A stretch of 53,481 nucleotides of DNA from contig CAMUYW010000017.1 in NCBI GenBank assembly GCA_947165045.1, positions 1 to 53,481 on the forward strand. The letters run 5' to 3'. The notes below the pieces were generated by a model. The model saw only the letters and a list, made by a program, of their open reading frames with translations. It was not told the origin of the DNA and ran no database searches. The translations under genes were made by a program, and so were the position numbers. Positions 7,197 to 17,518 of this stretch are shown in pieces. This DNA comes from an uncultured Fibrobacter sp. GTDB lineage: Bacteria > Fibrobacterota > Fibrobacteria > Fibrobacterales > Fibrobacteraceae. The stretch's first letter is position 1. Each line of letters begins with the position of its first letter.

Positions 7197-9089
7197 ATGG
7201 AACTAACAAAATCGCAGGAACGCCGCTTAGCATTTGTCGCTAGCCTCTTGAGCTTGAACCCTAACGACCCGAACGATAGAATCAAGGCACTCCGGCATCT
7301 GAACCTGGATGAAAATGGATGCTTCCACGGCTTCCAATATTCACAGGGCTTCATGGAATTCTTCATCTTCTTGGACGAAGATACTCCGCTTGAAAAGGTG
7401 GTTGCGCACCTGAACGCTGATTTGAAGCAGCTTCAGATTGCAGTGTTCCGCACCAGCGATCCGACCAATCCGTTCTTCCTCTCGCTTCGTGAAGAAGCTG
7501 ATCCGTGGGCCGTCAACAAGATTTCCGACGAGGAAACTGAAGAAGACGAAAATGCTCCTGCAAGCCGTCCGTACATGGAAACGCTCGAAATCACGGTGCT
7601 CCGTACTCGTGCAAGCCGCGATATCACGGACTCCGAACTCGAACGTACCCTCAAGGATATGCGCCGCAAGCTCACGCTTTGGAAGGCCGATGTCAAGGCA
7701 AAGCTTGAAATTATTGCCGAACACGATGACCTCACTCGTGACTTCCGTAGCGCAGACGACAAGCTTGAAATCGAGATGGATTCCGAACCGCTCCACCTCA
7801 CTTCTGATCACGGCGAGCTTTTCCTCGGCTTCTGCCCGATCCGCACGATTTTTGACTACCACGTTGCTCTTGGTAAGCGCCTCAAGACCAAGCACAACAT
7901 GGCTATTGTTAGCTCTAACATCCGTACCTACCTCGGTAACCTCACTCACACGAACGCTGCCCTCATTGACGCCTTCCAGACGATGGAACGCAATGACGAC
8001 AAGAATGTGAATGTCGATGACTTCCCGTTCCTCCACAACGGTATGACGCTTACGGGCGACGACCTGCGCTTGAAGGATCGCGATGGCAAGAAGGTTCTCT
8101 TCATTGAACGTCCGAAAATCATCAACGGTGCCCAGTCCCTCTTTACGTACGAACAGTATGCCAAGAAGAGCAAGCATCCGGTGAATCCGCAAGTGCTCGT
8201 TAAGGTTGTTGTGCCGTACCAGGGCGCCGACAACTTCTTGAACCAGGTGACGATGGCTAACAACCGCCAGAACCCGGTGTTCAGCTACCATCTGCGTGCT
8301 GCTGACGATTTGCAGTTCTTCATTTGGCAGCGTTACCAGGAAGAAGGTTTTACCTACGTTTATAAGGACGGTGTGCGCCTCAAAGCTCGTACCCGTAAGC
8401 TCGAAGTCCGTATGCGCCCGGAACTTGCCAAGACCTTGTTCATGATGGATGGCAAGCTCAGCGAATGCCGCTCCAGCGATTGTATTTTCGATAAGGAAAC
8501 GCTCTACCAGCGCTGTTTCGGTGCGTTCGTGCGCGTCGCTCCGGAAAAGGAAAAGGATTTCGTCCGCAAGACTATCGCCTTCACGAAGGCTTGGCAGCTC
8601 CTTAGCCGTCTCCCGATCAAGATCCGCAAGGTCACTCCGGGTAAGGGCGTGTCTATCGAAGCTAATGATGATAACCCGCTGACCCGCATCACGTGGAATG
8701 GCCGTCTCGAAGACAAGTTCATCTTCCGCAGTGCTGTGAAGGATCTCGTGGTTGCTCTTGCACTCCGTCACTGGCTCATTTACGGTAACCCGATTCAGGA
8801 TTTCGAATGGCTCGTCGAAAACGAACTTAACTTCAACGATTCCATCCTCAAGTATGCATCCCGCATTTACACGGATGACTTGAAGAATATTCTCATTTCT
8901 GAATTCAAGGACAATGCCAACTACTACGATACCATCACGACGATCGACAAGGATTCCGGTGAATCTGTAGAACGTCGCTTGTGGAAGGGCTTCTCCAACA
9001 CGGCTACTTACGACAAGATGATTGAACTCTTGTGCAAGAAGAATCCGGCTTGGGAAAAGTGCCGCGGTGGCATTGAAGTATTCCTCTAG
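7197..9089 (+). CDS. AIPR-family protein (abortive infection phage resistance)
   Basis: A 630-residue protein matching the AIPR family. The key conserved block is at about residues 240-320: NIRTYLGNLTHTNAALIDAF, then LHNGMTL, then PKIINGAQSLFTYEQYAK, corresponding to the family's NNGIT and IxNGxQT motifs. Members were linked to abortive infection on lactococcal plasmids and often lie near restriction systems, but the biochemical activity is not well defined. Here no modification or restriction gene is adjacent. The gene has its own promoter region, a GAGGAA ribosome-binding site and its own terminator. Codon choice (CTC, CGC, AAG, GGC frequent) looks like that of well-expressed native genes such as secDF, which argues against recent acquisition. 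Confidence 0.83.
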   Translation: MELTKSQERRLAFVASLLSLNPNDPNDRIKALRHLNLDENGCFHGFQYSQGFMEFFIFLDEDTPLEKVVAHLNADLKQLQIAVFRTSDPTNPFFLSLREEADPWAVNKISDEETEEDENAPASRPYMETLEITVLRTRASRDITDSELERTLKDMRRKLTLWKADVKAKLEIIAEHDDLTRDFRSADDKLEIEMDSEPLHLTSDHGELFLGFCPIRTIFDYHVALGKRLKTKHNMAIVSSNIRTYLGNLTHTNAALIDAFQTMERNDDKNVNVDDFPFLHNGMTLTGDDLRLKDRDGKKVLFIERPKIINGAQSLFTYEQYAKKSKHPVNPQVLVKVVVPYQGADNFLNQVTMANNRQNPVFSYHLRAADDLQFFIWQRYQEEGFTYVYKDGVRLKARTRKLEVRMRPELAKTLFMMDGKLSECRSSDCIFDKETLYQRCFGAFVRVAPEKEKDFVRKTIAFTKAWQLLSRLPIKIRKVTPGKGVSIEANDDNPLTRITWNGRLEDKFIFRSAVKDLVVALALRHWLIYGNPIQDFEWLVENELNFNDSILKYASRIYTDDLKNILISEFKDNANYYDTITTIDKDSGESVERRLWKGFSNTATYDKMIELLCKKNPAWEKCRGGIEVFL

Positions 9090-9123
9090 TTTGTCCTTTA
9101 AATAGGGCCTAGAAGCCGATTTT

Positions 9124-9159
9124 GAAACGTTTCCGTTAAATGGGAACGTTTCTTTTTTT
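9124..9159 (+). terminator. Intrinsic terminator after the AIPR gene
   Basis: GAAACGTTTCC (9124-9134) pairs with GGGAACGTTTC (9142-9152) with one wobble and a 7-base loop, followed by seven Ts. Confidence 0.9.
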
Positions 9160-9210
9160 CTATGTTATCGGTGGTAATTTTAAATGTCCCGTTTTTGTAT
9201 TTTGTGACCG

Positions 9211-12200
9211 TTGCGTTTTAGAAAGTTTTTTAAATCCGCCCTTTGGGGCTTTGCTGCATGCAGCTTTGTCGCTGTTGGTTCCGTCTGGTCTCAAGATGGA
9301 ACGCTTAGCTCGTATGAATCCCTTTTTGACGATGAACTTTTCCAGGATGTGCCGGCGCCTAAGTCTTCGGCTCAACCGTCTGTGGCGGTTTCGTCTGCCG
9401 CATTGCCTGCGTCGTCATCGGTAGCTCCGGCTTCCTCTGCGGTTGTCGCGCCTGCATCTTCTTCGGCGAGAGCTTCGTCCTCTGCGCGTGCTGTTCCGCA
9501 ATCGTCGGCTACTCCGGTTTCGAGTTCTGCAAAACCGGCATCAAGTGCAGCACCTGTGCCTGCATCATCTGCCTCTTTGCCTGTGCCGTCATCTGCTGCA
9601 CCTGTTTCTTCTGCGGTTGTTGCTCCGGCGTCTTCTGCGGTTAAGTCTTCTTCGTCTGTTGCTCCCGTTTCATCGACTTCAACGATATCGTCATCGAATT
9701 TGGCAGATGAACCTGCGGTGGCAATGGAGGAATCCTGGACTCCTGCTATAAAGTATTTCCCAGTTCCCAAGTCGACGTCTCCGCTTGATGGCTTGCTTCC
9801 GTTTGGCGGTATCGGTGCGCGGTCGGGACTCATGAATACATCAAAGGGCCAAGTTTTCTCGCACGACATCGATGTGGCCACCCGTGAAATTGATGTGACC
9901 GAAAAGCGCGTGAATTCCGTATCCCGTACGGACACGACTGTTCTTTGGACATCGCACTATCCAGAACTTGCGGACTACGTTTCGGACATGTACGATATCG
10001 GTCGCAAGCGTCTTTGGCTCAATGGGCTTGTCGGACAGAACGATGGCGGTTATGAAGCGCCAGAGACGGGTTCTGTTTTTGATATCACGATTCCGGTGAA
10101 CATGCCGGCATGGATGAAAGACTTTGGATTCAACAAGCCAAAGCTTATGCTCAAGGGATCAATGGATATTCGCTTCAAGGGCTACGGCGAAAAGGATGAT
10201 GCCGAAGGGAGCACTAAGACCAGTTTGTGGCCGTCTCCGTCGTTGGACTACAACCCGAGCTTCATGGTCGAAGGTAAGATTGGTCCGTATATCACGGTCG
10301 AAATCAAGAACGTTGATGAAGGTCTCGGTTCGCAGAATGAAGTTCGCGTTGTTTACGAGGAATCGTTCAAGGGGGAATTTGAAGACTATATCTTGCAGCG
10401 TGTAGAAGCGGGTACGACAAACTTGTCGCTTGCAGGTACTGAGTTTACGGGGTATTCCGAAAACCACCAGGGCTTATTCGGTATCAAGGCCGAATGGAAG
10501 TTGGGCGATTGGAATTTGACGACGATTGCTTCTCAGGATGGAGGCCAGCAGGAAGAGTATTCCATCAAGGCTAGCGAATCGACAACAGAATTCCAAATTA
10601 CGGATAAACAGTTCGTGGCTTACCGTTATTACTTCTTGGACCACGAGACGAGGAACGCCTATATTGATGCCGCTATCAAGGGTAACAATATTAACAAGCC
10701 ATTGTCGGACTTGAAACTGTACAAGAGAAGCTCGCTGAACGAAACGAAAAACGTTTTCGAAGATATTCAAGTTGTTTATACAACTCCAGATGGCGTTCCT
10801 ATCACAAAAACGGTCAACCGCATGGAGGAAATTACTGATTTTGAATATGACTACAGAACGGGTGTCGTTAAGATTAATGGTGTGAACCGCAATACGCTCA
10901 TTGCCGCAAAGTGGGGTTCTACATTACGCGATAGAGGAACTGCTGTCCTTATCCAATGGGATGCAACGCTGAGTGAGCTCAAGGATATTGACAAGTTGAT
11001 GCTCCGCAATGTCTATTCTATAGGTATTTCGGATGCTAGTGCAAACAACTTTGTCCTTCGAATGAAGAACAAATCTGGTGTTTCTGGGAATTATTTGAAA
11101 ACGTTGGGACTTGCTGATGAAAACACCGGGACTCCGTTGGTCAGTGAATCTAAAATCTTCAAGAAGGACGCTTCTGGTAGCTATACGGGTGAAATGTGGT
11201 TGCCTTGCCGCATGTGGACGGATTCCGTTTATGCGGGCTTGGGTGCGAAAGCTATTGAACGTGCTAAGCAGAACTGCTTGGAACCGTTGCGCAACTTGGA
11301 TTCTTCGGCTGCGATTACGCAACTTTATACGTTGCCGGTCTATAACCTGAACCGTTATACGAGCCAGTTCTATTTTGAATCTGTGGGCAAACGCCGTAAT
11401 TCAACATTGAGCGTGCGTGATCCGAATTCCAGCTACTCCGTCAATAGCGGAAGCTGTATGGATATTTCGCCGGGTTCTGAAAAGGTGACTGCAGGTTCTA
11501 CAACGCTTATTCGCGGAACTGACTATGAAGTCAATTACGAGTTGGGCCAAATTGAACTTTTGAGTGAACGCGCTCTTGACCCGAATAAGGAAATCAAGGT
11601 CAAGTTTGAATGCGAACCCATGTTCGAAATTGACAACAAGTTGCTTTTGGGTGCCCGTGCTGAACTGCCTCTTGATTTGTACGGCTTTGGTGCTGGATCT
11701 GTTTTTGGTGTGACAGCCCTTTACAAGAGCCAGAGCACGACTGCAGAAGTCCCCACCCTTGGTAACGAACCGTATTCCAGCTTCCTTTGGGGCTTCAACC
11801 TACGCTTGCAGGATTCCGTACAAGCGCTTACGGACTTAGTGAATGCAATTCCTGGCATCAACACGACAGCTGCTTCTAATTGGCGCTTCGAAGCTGAATT
11901 TGCTGGTAGCCGCCATAATGCTAACACGAGCAAGACTCAGACTGCGCTTGTTGAAGATTTTGAATCGACCTCTACAGGACTTGTGTATCCGCTTTCTAGG
12001 CAGTCTTGGTATCAGGCATCTCCTCCGGGCGGTGATTCTGCGCATCCTAGAACTTACATTGAAGATTTGGATTACAAGCATCAAGGTGAATTTATCTGGC
12101 ATAGCAACACTACGGAGCTATACAAGTACATTTACGATAACGTAGGCAACTCCGATGTTGATAACCAACATTTGACCGTGCTCAAGATGACTTTGCACCC

Positions 12201-15200
12201 GAACGATAACCTCATGGGTAATTCTTGGGGCGGTATCATGCGTGCGAATAGCTCTTACTATCAAGATTTGAGCGAAATGAAGTACCTTGAAGTTGTTGCT
12301 CGCGGTAATTCCGGTTCCATCTTCATTGATTTGGGTCTTGTCAGTGAAGACCTCTCTGTCAACGGTTATGCTCCTGATGGTAAGTATAACGGTGAAAATG
12401 ATCTTGGAATGACTACTGCAAAGCATGACCGTGGCCTTGATGGTGTTACAGGTACTGATGAAACGTGGATGTCATGGGATTGCCGTGTTACTGGGTGTAA
12501 GGGAACAGAGCATGGCGTAAAATTTGGAAATGTGGACCCGTCAACAAGAGATATTGCCGGTGATGACTTCAAGGATTTGGACGATGAAAGCGATCCGCCG
12601 AAGAGCATTAACGGTACTGAAGGCAACTTAGGTGAACGCGCTTACGATACCGAAGATATTAACAGGAATGGTTCTTTTGATACGGATATTAGCTTTGTCC
12701 GTTATCGAATTGACTTGTCGAGCACGAACACGACTGAATTTGAAGAACTGAAAAATGGCTGGCGCAGATGGCGTATTCCGTTGAACCAGTATGATACGAT
12801 TGTTTCTCCGACAGGAAGCAGCTATAAGGAAATTCTTGCAGAATCCCAATACACCCGTATGTGGCTGGGGAGGCTTGGTCCGGGTGTTTCCGAAGCTAAG
12901 GTTCAAGTGGTTAGTCTTGGCGTTTTGGGTAACGCTTGGGAAGAAACGACTGTTGCCGATCTTTACCGCACATCGACTAATGAAAATTCGCAGATTGTCG
13001 AAGTCAATGGTGTAGAAAGCCGTATTACCGAATCTCTTGCGACACGTGATACGACCTATCTCAAGGTCTCGACGATCAATAACCGTGAAAATGCAAAGTC
13101 CTATTTCAAGTCTCCGAATACTGTGACGGAACGTGATGCCGATTCGAATGCACCGCTTAAGGAAACGGCTCTTGTCTTGGAATACCACAACATGTGTCCG
13201 GGCCAGGAAGTTGGCGTGACTCGCATTTTCGAAACGGACTCCAAAAATTTCTCGGCGTATAAGTCCTTGAAAATGGAAATCCATTATGAAAACCAAGCCG
13301 AATCCAAGGGAAGCGTTGCTCCGATTCGTTTTGCATTGCAATTCGGTGAAGGTTCTATAGATGGTTCTAAGGATTATTATGAATGGAGTTTCCGCCCGAA
13401 GGATTTGGATTTGTGTGATCCGGATCGTGTGCAGGATTGCCATGAAAAGAACTGGCTCGACAACGCCTTTGCAATGAACGTGTCTGACTTCTCGGATCTC
13501 AAGCGTGGGCGTCATCCGCCGTATTTGGATCCGGTTGTGAAGAACCTAGGTGGAGATAGGGAAGAACAACTTCGTTTGGTGGGTAATCCGTCAATCACGA
13601 AGGTTGATTGGATTCGCTTTGTTGTTATTGCCGACTCTTCTGCCTCTCCGGCGGATCTTAAAGGTAAGTTCTGGCTTAATGATTTGCGCCTTTCTGACAT
13701 GGATACGGAATGGGGCTATGCCGCTCGTGTGAATGGCCAAGTGAATTTTGCTGACTTTATCTCGCTTTCGGGTGCTGTGCGCTACCAAGATGGTGACTTT
13801 GCCACGCTTTCGAATTCGGGACGTTCTCCGAAGCCGGACTTGGCAACGGCTGCTTCTCAGCTCGATGTCTCGGCTGACATTTCTATTGCGCTTAACAAGT
13901 TCTTGAACGATTCGCTCGGTTTCCATATCCCGATGTCGTTTAGCTACCATAGCTCTACGAAGCGCCCGTACATGAAGCCGACCGATGACTTGATGCTTAA
14001 AAAGAGCAGTTTCGTGGACCTCACTGGCGACATGTTCCAAGGTGACCTTGCTGTAGAATCGGATGAACAGGAAAATCGTTTGAGGGATAATGCTGATTCG
14101 AAGGGTTATGAATCCTATGAACAAGATTTGGGATTCAGTATCAGCTACCACAAGGATTATAAGGCTAGCGACACTAAGATCGGCGAGATTTTGTCTCAGG
14201 CATTCTTGGAACGTCCGGCTTTGAGCTATTCTTATCATCAATCCGAAGGCCGCGCAACGACTTCTGCGGACTCCACATATTCGTATCATACGTTGCTCGA
14301 GTATAAGTTGGGTACGTTCAGTATGTTCAAGTTTAAGCCATTCGAAGGACTTGCTAAGTATTCTTGGCTCAAGGACCTTTCCAAGACAGAATTTGAACCG
14401 TGGCCGCAAACGTTCGACGTGACGCTCTTCGACTTTAACTATGTGCGCTATGTGAACCAAACACGCGATCCGGATTTCGTGGAACCGCAAGTTGATAAGG
14501 TTGTGACTTATACCGCAGAACTCAACCATAAGTTGAATATGCGGTGGAACATCCTTTCGTTCCTTACGACGAGCTACTCCGTGAACATTCGTCGTGACAT
14601 GTTTGGCGGTGGCGATCGCGAAGGCTTTACTAAGGAAAACTTCTTTACAACGTCCGAAGGTGGCCTCTTTGCAAGCGGTTACATCTTTGACCATGACCAT
14701 TCTGATAGAAAGGTCTATGTGTCTCGCGACAGTCTCGTGATTATTCCGGTGGATACGATTGCAAAGACTGATGCTAACGGTAAACAACTCACGATTGATT
14801 TGCAGAATCCGGATTCTTACGAAATCAAGTATGATACGACATCGTTCTATAAGGTCGATAGCGTTGGTCATCGTGAATATGGTCGTGCTTATGGTATTCT
14901 CCGTAACGAACGTTCTAGAAATCAGCAGTTCAGGATCAATTTCAATCCCAAGTTGATTCCGTTCATTCCGTTTAATATGCAATTCTCGTCTGATTTTAAC
15001 CAGCAGAAGAGCATACCGGATGATTTCAACTTTTACGATCCGTCAAGTGTCGATAAGAACTATTGGACGATTTCGCAGACGAACCGCTTTGAATTTACTC
15101 CGTCTTTGAAGATTATTGATCTTGCGAACTTGTTCGGAAAGGATAATCCAGTTGCAGGCTTCTTAAACAAGCTCAAGTGGCGTGAAGTTAAGTTCAACTG

Positions 15201-16431
15201 GAATGCAAGTACGAATATGGTCGGTGAGAACTTTACGCTTGCCCAGTTGTACGAAGAACAGGGTGTGACACCGTTCCAGTATTACCTTTATGGCTTGGGC
15301 CTTGGTGATGGTCATGGTGGTCGTGGACTTTGGAATATCATGACCGGTAACATGGGCCTTACCAGCCGCGATGATTTTACGGGCTTTGCGCAGTACAGAA
15401 ACAAAAATGTGGATACACTTGTTTATCAGGGTAGTTTCCGCAATTCTGTATCTCGTTCTTTGCAAATTTCGACTGGCCTTACGCTTCCGATTTGGGATAT
15501 TTCTTTGACGGGCGATTTCCAGTGGAAAGAAGACTTCTCGCAGTCTCGTGAATATCCGCTGTACATCGATACGACAACGACATTTCCGAAGTTTGGTATA
15601 GGACTTTCTATTCCGAACATCGCTCAGAAGGTCTCGTTCTTGAATAGCTTCCGTAGCGTAAGCTTGAATAGCCGTTTCGACTATAACCGTACAATGGTGA
15701 GCCGACCATTCCAGAGTGCTGAAGATTCCTGGGCCCGCGTCTGGAACTTCAATCCGCTTATCCGTGTTACGTTCCTTACGCAGAACAATATGCGCATTGA
15801 AAATAGCGTGCGCATGAAGATTGAATCGACTAATCGCCGCCCGAAGGAAGAAGTTGTATCGAGCCCGTGCTGGCCGAACGATACGGATGTAAATTGTACT
15901 GATACGACACGCTATTTCCTTGAAACGCCGTGGATTCATACGTGGTTGTACAATGACTTTGCAATCAACATCGGTGATGACTTCTCGATTTCGTATCCGC
16001 TTAAGCTAGATAAGGGATTCCAGCTTTGGAAGTGGTACTTTAAGCTCAAGAACAATATTGATTTGAAGCTTACCGCTGGTTACGATTACAAGAAGACAAT
16101 CCGTAAGGAATACAAGCCTGTTGATGGTTATGATATGAGAAATCCTGAATCCGGTACGGATGGAATCTTTGTACAATGGGCTTATGATTCTGGAATTCCT
16201 GATAAGGAACGGACTATTTATAAGCCGAAACTTGAACTGAGCTATCGTACGGTTCCGTCGAGAACGCATGAATGGTTCATTCGTCCGAGCGCATCGTACA
16301 CGTTCAACAAGATGGCTTCGCTCAGTTCGTATATTGAGTACAGGCAAATCCATGAAAAACTGGATGATGAAACGGCCCATATCCGCCAGATTCTCCAGTT
16401 CGAACTTGCTTTGATGCTGCGATTTGATTAG
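9211..16431 (+). CDS. sprA: SprA/Sov-like outer-membrane translocon of the type IX secretion system
   Basis: A very large (2406-residue) exported outer-membrane protein with the length and layout of SprA, the giant beta-barrel through which T9SS substrates cross the outer membrane. Residues 1-27 form a signal peptide (FRKFFKSALWGFAACSFVAVGSVWSQ). Residues about 49-165 are an unusual Ser/Ala/Pro/Val-rich linker. The rest is rich in alternating beta-strand sequence with many Tyr, Phe and Asp, and ends in a strand (QFELALMLRFD). No frameshift is seen. The first usable start is TTG at 9211: a stop lies just upstream in frame, no ATG occurs before the signal peptide, and no ribosome-binding site is visible. 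mnmA follows after 5 bases, so the two are probably cotranscribed. Confidence 0.85.
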   Translation: MRFRKFFKSALWGFAACSFVAVGSVWSQDGTLSSYESLFDDELFQDVPAPKSSAQPSVAVSSAALPASSSVAPASSAVVAPASSSARASSSARAVPQSSATPVSSSAKPASSAAPVPASSASLPVPSSAAPVSSAVVAPASSAVKSSSSVAPVSSTSTISSSNLADEPAVAMEESWTPAIKYFPVPKSTSPLDGLLPFGGIGARSGLMNTSKGQVFSHDIDVATREIDVTEKRVNSVSRTDTTVLWTSHYPELADYVSDMYDIGRKRLWLNGLVGQNDGGYEAPETGSVFDITIPVNMPAWMKDFGFNKPKLMLKGSMDIRFKGYGEKDDAEGSTKTSLWPSPSLDYNPSFMVEGKIGPYITVEIKNVDEGLGSQNEVRVVYEESFKGEFEDYILQRVEAGTTNLSLAGTEFTGYSENHQGLFGIKAEWKLGDWNLTTIASQDGGQQEEYSIKASESTTEFQITDKQFVAYRYYFLDHETRNAYIDAAIKGNNINKPLSDLKLYKRSSLNETKNVFEDIQVVYTTPDGVPITKTVNRMEEITDFEYDYRTGVVKINGVNRNTLIAAKWGSTLRDRGTAVLIQWDATLSELKDIDKLMLRNVYSIGISDASANNFVLRMKNKSGVSGNYLKTLGLADENTGTPLVSESKIFKKDASGSYTGEMWLPCRMWTDSVYAGLGAKAIERAKQNCLEPLRNLDSSAAITQLYTLPVYNLNRYTSQFYFESVGKRRNSTLSVRDPNSSYSVNSGSCMDISPGSEKVTAGSTTLIRGTDYEVNYELGQIELLSERALDPNKEIKVKFECEPMFEIDNKLLLGARAELPLDLYGFGAGSVFGVTALYKSQSTTAEVPTLGNEPYSSFLWGFNLRLQDSVQALTDLVNAIPGINTTAASNWRFEAEFAGSRHNANTSKTQTALVEDFESTSTGLVYPLSRQSWYQASPPGGDSAHPRTYIEDLDYKHQGEFIWHSNTTELYKYIYDNVGNSDVDNQHLTVLKMTLHPNDNLMGNSWGGIMRANSSYYQDLSEMKYLEVVARGNSGSIFIDLGLVSEDLSVNGYAPDGKYNGENDLGMTTAKHDRGLDGVTGTDETWMSWDCRVTGCKGTEHGVKFGNVDPSTRDIAGDDFKDLDDESDPPKSINGTEGNLGERAYDTEDINRNGSFDTDISFVRYRIDLSSTNTTEFEELKNGWRRWRIPLNQYDTIVSPTGSSYKEILAESQYTRMWLGRLGPGVSEAKVQVVSLGVLGNAWEETTVADLYRTSTNENSQIVEVNGVESRITESLATRDTTYLKVSTINNRENAKSYFKSPNTVTERDADSNAPLKETALVLEYHNMCPGQEVGVTRIFETDSKNFSAYKSLKMEIHYENQAESKGSVAPIRFALQFGEGSIDGSKDYYEWSFRPKDLDLCDPDRVQDCHEKNWLDNAFAMNVSDFSDLKRGRHPPYLDPVVKNLGGDREEQLRLVGNPSITKVDWIRFVVIADSSASPADLKGKFWLNDLRLSDMDTEWGYAARVNGQVNFADFISLSGAVRYQDGDFATLSNSGRSPKPDLATAASQLDVSADISIALNKFLNDSLGFHIPMSFSYHSSTKRPYMKPTDDLMLKKSSFVDLTGDMFQGDLAVESDEQENRLRDNADSKGYESYEQDLGFSISYHKDYKASDTKIGEILSQAFLERPALSYSYHQSEGRATTSADSTYSYHTLLEYKLGTFSMFKFKPFEGLAKYSWLKDLSKTEFEPWPQTFDVTLFDFNYVRYVNQTRDPDFVEPQVDKVVTYTAELNHKLNMRWNILSFLTTSYSVNIRRDMFGGGDREGFTKENFFTTSEGGLFASGYIFDHDHSDRKVYVSRDSLVIIPVDTIAKTDANGKQLTIDLQNPDSYEIKYDTTSFYKVDSVGHREYGRAYGILRNERSRNQQFRINFNPKLIPFIPFNMQFSSDFNQQKSIPDDFNFYDPSSVDKNYWTISQTNRFEFTPSLKIIDLANLFGKDNPVAGFLNKLKWREVKFNWNASTNMVGENFTLAQLYEEQGVTPFQYYLYGLGLGDGHGGRGLWNIMTGNMGLTSRDDFTGFAQYRNKNVDTLVYQGSFRNSVSRSLQISTGLTLPIWDISLTGDFQWKEDFSQSREYPLYIDTTTTFPKFGIGLSIPNIAQKVSFLNSFRSVSLNSRFDYNRTMVSRPFQSAEDSWARVWNFNPLIRVTFLTQNNMRIENSVRMKIESTNRRPKEEVVSSPCWPNDTDVNCTDTTRYFLETPWIHTWLYNDFAINIGDDFSISYPLKLDKGFQLWKWYFKLKNNIDLKLTAGYDYKKTIRKEYKPVDGYDMRNPESGTDGIFVQWAYDSGIPDKERTIYKPKLELSYRTVPSRTHEWFIRPSASYTFNKMASLSSYIEYRQIHEKLDDETAHIRQILQFELALMLRFD

Positions 16432-16436
16432 TTCTT

Positions 16437-17504
16437 ATGAGTAAGCAGAGAGTAGCAGTCGGCATGAGCGGTGGCGTGGATTCGTCCGTTGCCGCACTCC
16501 TTTTGCAACAGCAGGGCTATGAAGTCGTGGGCGTGACGCTCCGAGTTTTGCCTGATGTCGATAGCTCGTTTGATGCGGAAAATGACCCGAGTGTTGTACG
16601 CGCTCGTGTCATTGCCGAAAAGCTTGGCATTGAACACCATGTGGCGAACTGCTCCGATGCTTTTACGGGCGAAGTTTTAAAGCGTTGTCATGCGGATTTT
16701 GCACATGCACGGACACCGAATCCTTGTTGCTATTGCAATCGTTTTATTAAGTTCGGCTGGATGATGGATTATGCCAAATCGCTTGGCGCGGACTTTTTGG
16801 CAACAGGGCATTACGTGCGCATCGAAGAAATCAATGGTGTACGTAGGCTTTTGCGCGGTCGTGATCCGGGCAAGGACCAGAGCTACTTTTTATTCTGGGT
16901 CCCTGATGAACGCCGCAATCATGTGCTCACGCCGCTCGGAACGTATGTGAAGAGCGAAGTGCGCGAAATCGCAGAGCAGAACGGCTTCGTGAATGCGAAA
17001 ACGGGCGACAGTCAGGACATTTGCTTTGACATTTACGGCTCGCAGTACACGGAATTTTTGAAGGACCGCTTTGGCGAGATGACGCGCCCGGGCCGCTTCG
17101 TAGATGAAAAGGGCAAGGTGTGGAATACGCACGATGGGTTCCATAAGTACACGGTCGGCCAACGCAAAGGTCTGGGCGTGGCGATTGGCGTGCCCGCGTT
17201 CGTGAAGCACGTGGACCCTGCAACGGGCGATATTCTGGTGACAGGCGATAAGTCGTCGGTCTGCTTTGACCGCGTGGAAATGGTCAAATGCGAATGGCAC
17301 GGCGGTGCGCGGGAGGTCGGGACAACGTTCCGCGCCGAAGGCATGGTGCGTTACCGCCAGCATCCGGTCGCCTGCGAAGTGACTATCGTGGATACAAATA
17401 AGGCGGTCGCCGTTTTTGACGAACCGCTCTTTGCCGTGACTCCGGGGCAATGTGCCGTGTTTTACGATGGCGACATGGTCCTCGGCGGCGGCCAGATCGT
17501 GTAA
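16437..17504 (+). CDS. mnmA: tRNA-specific 2-thiouridylase MnmA
   Basis: MnmA adds the 2-thio group to the wobble uridine (U34) of tRNAs for Lys, Glu and Gln, using ATP and persulfide sulfur. The protein begins MSKQRVAVGMSGGVDSS, carrying the SGGVDS PP-loop that binds ATP. The two conserved cysteines are present: Cys100 in CCYCNRFIKFG and the later one in GDSQDICF. TGHY and KDQSYFL, both family hallmarks, are also seen. At 355 residues it is full length. The start lies 5 bases after the sprA stop, suggesting transcription from the sprA promoter; it converges with batE. Confidence 0.96.
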   Translation: MSKQRVAVGMSGGVDSSVAALLLQQQGYEVVGVTLRVLPDVDSSFDAENDPSVVRARVIAEKLGIEHHVANCSDAFTGEVLKRCHADFAHARTPNPCCYCNRFIKFGWMMDYAKSLGADFLATGHYVRIEEINGVRRLLRGRDPGKDQSYFLFWVPDERRNHVLTPLGTYVKSEVREIAEQNGFVNAKTGDSQDICFDIYGSQYTEFLKDRFGEMTRPGRFVDEKGKVWNTHDGFHKYTVGQRKGLGVAIGVPAFVKHVDPATGDILVTGDKSSVCFDRVEMVKCEWHGGAREVGTTFRAEGMVRYRQHPVACEVTIVDTNKAVAVFDEPLFAVTPGQCAVFYDGDMVLGGGQIV

Positions 17505-17518
17505 TTAATCCCGTCGGA

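Noticed and set aside
7341..8771. 476-codon open frame opposite the AIPR gene
   Set aside because: Antisense shadow of a codon-biased gene; the AIPR motifs are on the plus strand.
13591..14982. 463-codon open frame opposite sprA
   Set aside because: Sequence has no family features and lies wholly within the intact sprA frame.
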